The position numbers and the translations under genes are program-made. This document shows, piece by piece, positions 58,050-64,000 of a stretch of 64,000 bases of DNA (positions within the stretch are counted from its first letter, which is position 1; each line of letters opens with the position of its first letter). The stretch lies in contig JBEKHR010000008.1 of the NCBI GenBank assembly GCA_050012175.1, forward strand, positions 90,023 through 154,022. Direction: 5' to 3'. The notes beneath the pieces were generated by a model that was not told where the DNA came from, searched no databases, and was given only the letters and a program-made list of their open reading frames with translations. The stretch comes from CAVROP01 sp050012175. Lineage in GTDB: Bacteria; Acidobacteriota; Terriglobia; UBA7540.

Positions 58050-58290
58050 GCCGCAGGGTCTCTGAGGGCCGAGACTGTGCGCTCCTCGCAGGCCATCAAT
58101 GTAGCTTGTGGGTCAAGCCCACGGGAACGGTGCGCAAGAAACGTCGCAGCCTGGTGGGGCCCGTCAGTTGACGGGTTCGACCCTTTCAGGGTCGGGAAAC
58201 TTGGATGGGACCCAATCCGTGGGCGGCGGGCACAAAAACCGTGCCCTTGCCCACGGCTACTCATCTTCAACCCCATCGGGGTTCGGACGA
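58050..58290. repeat. Cluster of short palindromes (REP-like)
   Basis: Several small perfect or near-perfect stems follow the RAYT remnant: GTGGGTCAAGCCCAC (about 58109-58123), CCCGTCAGTTGACGGG, CGACCCTTTCAGGGTCG and CCCCATCGGGG. The combination of hairpins beside a RAYT fragment fits repetitive extragenic palindromes. No gene is seen in 58291-58589. Confidence 0.5.
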
Positions 58291-58589
58291 AAAATCAGCG
58301 CTGCCCACTCGTGTGTCCGTGAGCAAAGCGCGGCCCTACCCTTACTTCCTCCGGGGGACCGAGGCGGACACCGTGTCTCTTGACAAGTCGAATCGTATAG
58401 GCTAGAGTTGTGGGTTGAAGAGATGGAGGTGGTGATGGTCTCCCGGGAACACTTGGCGAATGCTGCCGCGGACTCCGATCGGCTTTGGGAAGTGTCGCAC
58501 ATGGGGCCAAAAGCCCGGAAACTTTTCGGTCACTGGCGGACTACGAGTCCGTTCTTGGAAGCGGAAGAGAAAAAGAATTCTTTAAAAAT

Positions 58590-58731
58590 GAAGGAACGAC
58601 GCGGGAATGTCTATGAAAACAAAGGGTCGGATTTCGAAACTCGGGAACGAAGCAGGAATGTTACAGAAAACAAAGGTAGTTACGCGTTGAAAGCGGGAAT
58701 GTTGTTGAAAATAAAGGTTGTTAATAGGTAG
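58590..58731 (+). repeat. Degenerate tandem repeat of about 50 bp
   Basis: Three successive units share CGGGAATGT(C/T), then a short variable part, then GAAAACAAAGG(G/T) or GAAAATAAAGG. The first two also share CTCGGGAACGA-like joins. The open frame running through it (58408-58731) gives YENKG/TENKG repeats, but has no family-like part and no good ribosome site, so I treat it as repeat DNA rather than a gene. Bases 58732-58906 have no gene. Confidence 0.55.
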
Positions 58732-58906
58732 CATGTGGTCACGGAAAGCAGGCGAGAACCTCCGGTTTTGAGGCCCGCGGCTCTGAAACAAGCTCGTTTC
58801 ACCGACCATGCCTGTCAAGGAGAGAAAGGGGCGACGGACCCCTTTCCCCAATGGTCCGGGCCCGAGACAGCTAAAAGCCGCGGACCCGTCGGCTGACGGG
58901 TCCGCG

Positions 58907-59878
58907 CTACCCCAGCAAGCGGGCGACCTCTTTGGCATAGTAGGTCAGGATGATATCCGCACCGGCCCTTCGGATTGAGGTGAGGGTTTCCATCATTGTC
59001 CGGTCGCGGTCGATCCATCCCATCCTGGCCGCGGCCTCGATGAGGGAGAATTCGCCGCTCACCTGGTAGGCGGCGATGGGGACATCGAACTCGCGGCGGG
59101 CGAGCGCGATAATATCGAGGTAAGGAAGCGCGGGTTTCACCATGATGATGTCCGCGCCTTCCTCTACATCCAGGGCAATCTCTCGCATGGCTTCGCGTTG
59201 GTTGGCGGGATCCATTTGGTAGGCCTTGCGGTCCCCAAACTTTGGCGCCGAGTCTGCGGCCTCCCGAAAGGGTCCGTAGAACGCCGAAGCGTATTTGGCT
59301 GAATAAGCCAAAATAGGTGTCTGGGTAAAGCCGCGGGCGTCCAACTCCTGGCGAATGCGCCCCACGCGCCCGTCCATCATATCGGATGGCGCGACGATGT
59401 CGGCGCCGGCCTCGACCTGGGTCAAGGCTGTCTTTGCCAGAAGTGGAAGCGTGGAATCGTTGTCAACTTCACCGTTCTGAATCAGGCCGCAGTGACCGTG
59501 ACTCGTATATTCGTCCAGGCACACGTCGCATATCACCAACAAATCCGGCAACTCTCTCTTGATCGCCCGCACCGCCCGCTGCACGATCCCATTGGGGTCG
59601 TAGGCGCCTGAGCCCACTTCGTCCTTGCTTTCCGGGATACCGAACAGGATTACGGCAGGAACGCCCAGGTCATGCGCCGACTTGCATTCGCCCACCAGCC
59701 CATCGACCGACCAGCGGTAATTTCCTGGCATGGACTTGATTTCGTCCTTAACCTTCGATCCAGGACAAACAAAGAGCGGATACACAAGAGACCGGGCGTT
59801 GATCTGGTTCTCGCGCACAAGGCTGCGAAGGGTCTCGGTGCGCCGCAACCTGCGGGGTCGATGGATTGGGAAAGACAT
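58907..59878 (-). CDS. hemB: Porphobilinogen synthase (delta-aminolevulinate dehydratase)
   Basis: A 323-residue enzyme that joins two 5-aminolevulinates into porphobilinogen, an early step of haem synthesis. The zinc-binding segment DVCLDEYTSHGHCG and the two Schiff-base lysines in LAYSAKYASAFYGPF and IIMVKPALPYLDI are clear, with VAPSDMMDGRVGRIR and AAYQVSGEFSLIEAA as further signatures. Length is typical. It follows lptD on the same strand after a repeat-bearing gap. Haem supply is relevant to the 13- and 19-haem cytochromes in this window, but they are not linked to it. Confidence 0.95.
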   Translation of the reverse strand: MSFPIHRPRRLRRTETLRSLVRENQINARSLVYPLFVCPGSKVKDEIKSMPGNYRWSVDGLVGECKSAHDLGVPAVILFGIPESKDEVGSGAYDPNGIVQRAVRAIKRELPDLLVICDVCLDEYTSHGHCGLIQNGEVDNDSTLPLLAKTALTQVEAGADIVAPSDMMDGRVGRIRQELDARGFTQTPILAYSAKYASAFYGPFREAADSAPKFGDRKAYQMDPANQREAMREIALDVEEGADIIMVKPALPYLDIIALARREFDVPIAAYQVSGEFSLIEAAARMGWIDRDRTMMETLTSIRRAGADIILTYYAKEVARLLG

Positions 59879-59904
59879 GGCATGCTCCTTGTGTTTAAGT
59901 TGCT

Positions 59905-59956
59905 AGTGGCTAGTGGTTAGTGGCTAGGGGAGCGAAGCCACTAACCACTAGCCACT
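59905..59956. repeat. Perfect 21-bp inverted repeat between lptD and hemB
   Basis: The 21 bases 59905-59925, made of AGTGGCT/AGTGGTT units, are the exact reverse complement of 59936-59956, with a ten-base loop. The stem lies five bases after the lptD stop and 27 bases ahead of the hemB start. There is no clear T run in either direction. It could be a transcript stabiliser or a mobile palindrome. Confidence 0.75.
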
Positions 59957-59960
59957 TCAG

Positions 59961-62351
59961 CTAATACAATCTGTCGCGCGGTTTAAAATCCCCGAACGTC
60001 CCGATGTTGGCTAACGAGATTGCCACCCGGAAGACGTTTTCTTGCCTAATGGTTCCTAATGAAAACCGTTGATACTCAACATTCAATCCGAAGCATCCAA
60101 AATTATAGCTGAGTTGGCCGACTCCGCCGGCCGCAATCTTCTGAACAAGATTGTAGTTCACGCCAAACGCGCCACTCAACCCTTTGCGGTTGAAGTCCCC
60201 ATAGGTCGCGAGGAGGTTCAAAAGGTGGTAGGAGGAAGTGGAAGTTGTTGTTGAGGGGGAACTGGTGGACCCGCTCAGAAGGTTAGAATACGTATTCTTA
60301 TTGATGAAGAAGTCGGTAAAGGCCAGCCCATAAACGCCGTGCCTGACACGAGAAGTAATGCCAGCGTCAAGAATACCTTGACCGTTCGGGCTTAAATCAA
60401 GTTTCAGCTCGGTGTCGTAAAACGAGAAGGGAGCGATCTTCAGGTCAGAGACGACCGGCGACAAACGTTTGCCGGGAATGAAGTGAAATCCCGTGAGCGA
60501 GAGCGTCGGCTCCCAAACAATGGGGTTGTTCGGTCCCAGGACACCGCCGAACGTGGGGTCAAAATAATACTTCTGCGAGATGCGCCAGGAAATCAGCTCC
60601 TGAGCCTGGGGTGTATCCGTTGTTCCCGCAGGAACGTCTTTGCGGGCCAGGATAGTGTTGGTCAGCGAATACTCAACTTCATTGGTTTGGGAGAGGATGT
60701 CCAGATCATCGTACCGAACAACGTTGGCAAGCTCTTCCGGATCCCTGGCTTTGACCAGACGATAGACTATGTCAGGCTCAATCACATGCTTAAGGCGCCG
60801 GCCCCACAAGGACCGCGCGAAGACTTTTTCGAGGGAAGGCGGCCGAAGATCGAGCGCGAAGTCGCCCAGCAGCCTGGTGAGGGGGTCGTAGTTCGCTTCC
60901 AGGCTGGTCCCGTATCGGGTCGCCTCGACTCCCGCCGAAGGGGTGAGGTGGAAGCCCCAGAATTCCTTGAGACGGAGGGTGACCTCGGGGTGAAGGTCCA
61001 GCCGCTCCGAGAGTGAGGGAAGGTCGAGTCCTGGTTCCGTGCGCCCGAGGGCGCCAGCAGAAGTCCCGAACGAAAAGTAGAACGGGCTCTCACCCACCTG
61101 CTTGTCCATCCCCAGGAACGAGAATTCAGGCGTTTGCCGGATGATAACAGCGTTCCCTGGCACCAGTTGCGTGGAGAGGAAGTCCTCGTATCGGGATGCG
61201 TAGATGTTGAAGCTGTAAGCGCCGAACTCCTTGGTTGCGAAACCGATTTGGTGGGCTTCGGAATTGACCGCTTCGGTGAAAGTCGGCGAGTAGGTTTCGC
61301 GGAAAGCCAGCGAGGAAACGTAGTCCACGTCCGCGACGCCGCGAAATCCGTCGAAGAAATCCTCAGCGTCCCCGACCGCCTTGAGGCTCTGGCCGGGGGC
61401 GCGATTTGCCTTAACCGTGTCCTTGTCATTTACCCCGAAATAGTCCACCCTGAGCTTGGTGCTATCGCTGGGTGTCGCCCGGAACTGTGCCCTTCGGGCA
61501 ACCCCTCGGAGGCTGTAATCCTCCAGACCCAGCAACAGGTCCATGCTGGGACTGATAGCCCAGAAAAACCCTGCGCCGACGACGGTCCCCTTCTGCGAAG
61601 AAGTCCCAATGTGTGGAAGCAAGAAGCCGGTATGGCGAGGCTTGCGGGCGATGGAGGTGCCCATGAAGGGGAGGTAGAAAAGAGGGACGCCCAGGAATCG
61701 GATGACCGAACCACGCGCTATGGCCTTGTCGTCCAACTCCACCTTGGCGTCGCTGGCGGAAAAGGACCAACCCTTGGCTTCGCAATCGCAAGTCGTAAAC
61801 CTGCCATGTTTTACCGTGTACGTATTCTCATCCAGGCGCTCAATTTCCTCTCCCTGGATGTAAAAGGGATTCTCTGAATAAAGCACCTTAGACCGGTCAG
61901 TCTGGATGTAATAGGGATTCTCCGTGTTAGGCGCCTTAGGCCGGGCGCGCGTGGTGTGGATGTAGCCGCGGCCGTTTGAAAACCATCCCTTCTGTGTTCG
62001 GATGTTGTAGTGGACCTCGTCGGCCGCAATATGGCTACGAGGATCGATGAAAAGCACATGCCCCGTGCCCACGACTTCTCCTGACGCTCCGTCGTATGTA
62101 ACCTCGTCTGCCGTGAGTTTCATGCCACGGTAAGTCACCTCCACGTGCCCGCGAAAACGGTCAATATCCTTGTCTTTCTCCTGGGAATCCGCGCGGAGGG
62201 TGATGATTTTGTCGGGATTCCCTAATTCCAGCGGCACGGAGGGTTGCTGTTGCGCCGATGAGATCAAGGCCATGCCCAGTGCGACGAACAACCCCAAAGG
62301 AACAGGCGCGCTACTTTTCCGGCGGGAGAAGGGAACGTTCACAGAGTTCAT
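59961..62351 (-). CDS. lptD: LPS-assembly outer-membrane protein LptD
   Basis: A 796-residue outer-membrane protein that inserts lipopolysaccharide into the outer leaflet with LptE. After a signal peptide (VPLGLFVALGMALISSAQ) there is an N-terminal jelly-roll OstA domain (about 40-200: RGHVEVTYRGMKLTADEVTYD, GTGHVLFIDPRSHIAADEVHYN), a cysteine pair in FTTCDCEAKGW, then the LptD barrel from FLGVPLFYLPFM onward to a C-terminal aromatic residue. The ATG at 62351 is preferred over 62405. It shows the organism has an outer membrane with LPS-type lipid. It converges with no gene and precedes hemB. Confidence 0.92.
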   Translation of the reverse strand: MNSVNVPFSRRKSSAPVPLGLFVALGMALISSAQQQPSVPLELGNPDKIITLRADSQEKDKDIDRFRGHVEVTYRGMKLTADEVTYDGASGEVVGTGHVLFIDPRSHIAADEVHYNIRTQKGWFSNGRGYIHTTRARPKAPNTENPYYIQTDRSKVLYSENPFYIQGEEIERLDENTYTVKHGRFTTCDCEAKGWSFSASDAKVELDDKAIARGSVIRFLGVPLFYLPFMGTSIARKPRHTGFLLPHIGTSSQKGTVVGAGFFWAISPSMDLLLGLEDYSLRGVARRAQFRATPSDSTKLRVDYFGVNDKDTVKANRAPGQSLKAVGDAEDFFDGFRGVADVDYVSSLAFRETYSPTFTEAVNSEAHQIGFATKEFGAYSFNIYASRYEDFLSTQLVPGNAVIIRQTPEFSFLGMDKQVGESPFYFSFGTSAGALGRTEPGLDLPSLSERLDLHPEVTLRLKEFWGFHLTPSAGVEATRYGTSLEANYDPLTRLLGDFALDLRPPSLEKVFARSLWGRRLKHVIEPDIVYRLVKARDPEELANVVRYDDLDILSQTNEVEYSLTNTILARKDVPAGTTDTPQAQELISWRISQKYYFDPTFGGVLGPNNPIVWEPTLSLTGFHFIPGKRLSPVVSDLKIAPFSFYDTELKLDLSPNGQGILDAGITSRVRHGVYGLAFTDFFINKNTYSNLLSGSTSSPSTTTSTSSYHLLNLLATYGDFNRKGLSGAFGVNYNLVQKIAAGGVGQLSYNFGCFGLNVEYQRFSLGTIRQENVFRVAISLANIGTFGDFKPRDRLY

Positions 62352-62461
62352 GAGCAAGCACAGACGCCTTATTTTACCCGAAGCAGCTTTGCTCGAACGA
62401 ATCAATTTGCTAAGATGCGGTAGAGAGCGTATAACGCTGCCCGGAGGATTTTAAGCACCCG

Positions 62462-63646
62462 GTGAAGTGCCCTAAGTGCGGCTTTGTCAGCTACCCCGGA
62501 CTCGCACAATGTAAGAAGTGCGGCGCCAGTTTTGTGCCCGCGCCGCAGCCGCCATCTGTCGCCACTAAAACGACCATCATCGCCCAGCCTGGGCCTGCGC
62601 CGCAACTCGAGGGAAAAGCTATAGGTGCACCGCCCGCCAATATGGATCCAGCTCAGAGCAGAGCCACCAAAGAACCCCCGCAAGACAAGGGACCTCGGAC
62701 CATGCCGGATAACGCCGAACTTGAATTCGTAAGGAATCTTCGCGAACCCTTGGCAGAGAAAGCAACCCCCCCCGTAGCGGAAGAACCTGCGCCCTGGAGG
62801 CAAGAGCTTTCAGAGCGTGTCCAGAGCTTTCGCCAGCGTCGCGCCCGTCTACGAAACGAACCTGGCCGGGAGGAGTCCCTCGACTTTGAATTCGAACCGA
62901 GAGAAGCGAGCCCGCCTCCGGAGCCGGGCGTGGAAGAGATCTTGGAATTCCCGCAGAACGTTCTTACCGTTGACGCGGAAATTACCCCCCCTGCGGCGCT
63001 TGAGGATGACGTGCAACACTCGGACGCGGAAACCCTGGAAAAAGGTGACGAGGGATTGGAGATTCTCGATTCTGCGCTGGCTCAAGCAGACGAATTCGCC
63101 ATCGAACCGGCATCGCCGGCAGGCAATCGTTTGGAGATCGTTGTCGGGCCGCCGGAAGTTGACGCTCCAGCGGCTGCCTCACAACTAGAACTCCAAGCCC
63201 TTCCCGTGGCGCCCCTGGGCCGCAGGTTCCTGGCGGGCTTGGTGGATGGACTGGTTCTCCTGCTCGGGGCGGGACTATTCGCGCTCATTTTTTGGAGGGC
63301 CGGCGGCCATCTGACTCCGGTCCCTCCGAACCTTGCCATCGTCGCGCTTATCGCGATCATTTTCGTTTGGGCATATTTTGGGCTGTTCACGGCCCTCACC
63401 TTCTCTACGCCCGGCCTGATCTGGATGGGTATTGAAGTTCGGAACATGGAAGGTTGGCCACCCGCACCCCGGGAATCCCTCTTGCGCGCTTTTGGTTACT
63501 TAGTGTCGATCTCGGCCTTGATGATAGGGTTCCTCTGGGCACTAGTGGATGGTGAGGGCCTTACCTGGCATGATTGGATATCTGGGACTTTCTTAACTCC
63601 CGTGAATCAGGAGGCGCCGAGCGAAGGTGTGGAATCGAAAGCCTAG
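62462..63646 (+). CDS. RDD-family membrane protein with N-terminal zinc ribbon
   Basis: A 394-residue protein starting at a probable GTG (62462). Residues 1-22 form a zinc ribbon (CPKCGFVSYPGLAQCKKCG). Residues 25-240 are a long acidic, Pro/Glu-rich disordered region. From about 245 an RDD domain begins (PLGRRFLAGLVDGLVLLLGAG) with three to four helices (FALIFWRAG, LAIVALIAIIFVWAYFGLF, LVSISALMIGFLWALVDG) and the typical ESLLRAFGY loop. RDD proteins are membrane proteins of uncertain, possibly transport, function. GGAGG lies about 15 bases ahead. It is divergent from lptD. Confidence 0.8.
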   Translation: MKCPKCGFVSYPGLAQCKKCGASFVPAPQPPSVATKTTIIAQPGPAPQLEGKAIGAPPANMDPAQSRATKEPPQDKGPRTMPDNAELEFVRNLREPLAEKATPPVAEEPAPWRQELSERVQSFRQRRARLRNEPGREESLDFEFEPREASPPPEPGVEEILEFPQNVLTVDAEITPPAALEDDVQHSDAETLEKGDEGLEILDSALAQADEFAIEPASPAGNRLEIVVGPPEVDAPAAASQLELQALPVAPLGRRFLAGLVDGLVLLLGAGLFALIFWRAGGHLTPVPPNLAIVALIAIIFVWAYFGLFTALTFSTPGLIWMGIEVRNMEGWPPAPRESLLRAFGYLVSISALMIGFLWALVDGEGLTWHDWISGTFLTPVNQEAPSEGVESKA

Positions 63647-63897
63647 CGATTCCGTCGATTCTGCCTTCCCGACTTTCACTCGTCATTCCATGAACAAAGG
63701 ACGCTTCTTGAACCAGAAACTCGGCAAGCGGGCCAGCCGCAAGATTGCCCTTCTCAAATCAAGCCTTTCGGCTATTCGCCAGCCTGGTCGGCCGGAAGCC
63801 TTGGCCACACGCTTTCCCAAAAAGGGAGCCTCCCGCGAAAAGGGCCTGAATCCGAAGTTAGGTGGTAGGTAGTAGGTGCTAGTACTACTACGTTAAG

Positions 63898-64000
63898 TTA
63901 AGGTGGGCGGTTTCGTTTGCGAATTACGCTGCCACAATACGCGCACTCTCCGGTCCAGGTAAACAACAGGCGTTGGATCTCACGACGCGTCTGTGGCAGG
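63898..64000 (-). CDS. C-terminal end of an unidentified gene (cut by window edge)
   Basis: The minus strand reads LPQTRREIQRLLFTWTGE, then CAYCGSVIRKRNRPP and a stop at 63898. The CxxC pair and basic tail look like a protein end with part of a zinc site. The gene continues beyond the window. The 63647-63897 gap includes a short open stretch of basic composition and a GTAGGTAGTAGGTGCTAGTA repeat, but no supported gene. Confidence 0.4.
   Translation of the reverse strand, partial: LPQTRREIQRLLFTWTGECAYCGSVIRKRNRPP

Noticed and set aside
58408..58731. 107-residue open frame containing YENKG/TENKG repeats
   Set aside because: The repeats reflect tandem repeat DNA, there is no recognisable domain, and the upstream region has no good start signal.
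1..64000. CRISPR array, tRNA or rRNA genes
   Set aside because: I saw no regularly spaced identical repeats of CRISPR length, and no tRNA cloverleaf or rRNA-like sequence by eye. A tRNA scan could still find a missed tRNA near the island ends.

Overview
The window looks like chromosomal DNA from a Gram-negative, GC-rich, organotrophic bacterium, most likely an Acidobacteriota member. It has an LptD outer-membrane assembly gene, Pseudomonas/Streptomyces-type rhamnose isomerase, multihaem c/b cytochromes, DUF1080 and DUF2961 sugar-processing proteins, FG-GAP/ASPIC fragments, toxin-antitoxin debris and GTCGA-rich intergenic repeats. The phylum is an inference from gene content; no rRNA or tRNA gene was seen.

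Layout. (1) 0-6.6 kb: minus-strand carbohydrate block rhaI-rhaB-lutA-lutB (L-rhamnose to rhamnulose-1-P, then L-lactate oxidation) and a PASTA membrane protein. (2) 6.9-9.1 kb: a 13-haem cytochrome c fused to a cytochrome-b module. (3) 9.2-31.3 kb: an apparent genomic island between two 83-bp imperfect direct repeats, with a tyrosine recombinase at its right end. The left edge holds broken genes (CHAT, ASPIC/FG-GAP, transposase, diacylglycerol kinase). The core is a lipid or polyketide cluster: a fused acyl-AMP ligase/ACP/alpha-oxoamine synthase, a DUF4833 lipoprotein, a PAP2-type enzyme, a ketoreductase-like SDR, a GNAT acyltransferase, a 2567-residue type I synthase (two NMO-like barrels, KS, AT, ACP, KR, DH) and its phosphopantetheinyl transferase. 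The set could build a fatty chain, condense it with an amino acid, then reduce and N-acylate the product, as in sphingoid/ceramide synthesis. (4) 31.5-32.4 kb: a truncated Crp regulator joined to a broken second copy of the cytochrome-b module. (5) 32.7-35.9 kb: a possible conflict or defence group with a HEPN-like protein, a minimal archaeo-eukaryotic-primase-like protein and a dGTPase. (6) 37-39.8 kb: a 19-haem cytochrome c/b fusion with a duplicated 5' end.

(7) 40.2-45.0 kb: lysine/diaminopimelate genes (M20 deacylase, asd, dapB, dapA) with a DUF433 antitoxin and a hicBA module between them. (8) 45-52 kb: DUF2961 hydrolase, HtrA protease, sugar isomerase/epimerase, PAP2 phosphatase, metallo-beta-lactamase-fold protein and small remnants. 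(9) 52.2-53.4 kb: DAHP synthase preceded by a 20-residue leader peptide rich in Phe, Tyr and Trp and by overlapping antiterminator/terminator hairpins, a textbook-like attenuator. (10) 54.2-57.8 kb: GDP-mannose 3,5-epimerase-like, GHMP-kinase-like and double cytidylyltransferase genes, then a DUF1080 protein. (11) 57.8-64 kb: REP-transposase remnant and repeats, hemB, lptD, an RDD membrane protein and the end of an unidentified gene.

The strongest candidates for something undescribed are the island lipid cluster with its own type I synthase, the HEPN/primase/dGTPase group, and the aromatic attenuator ahead of DAHP synthase.
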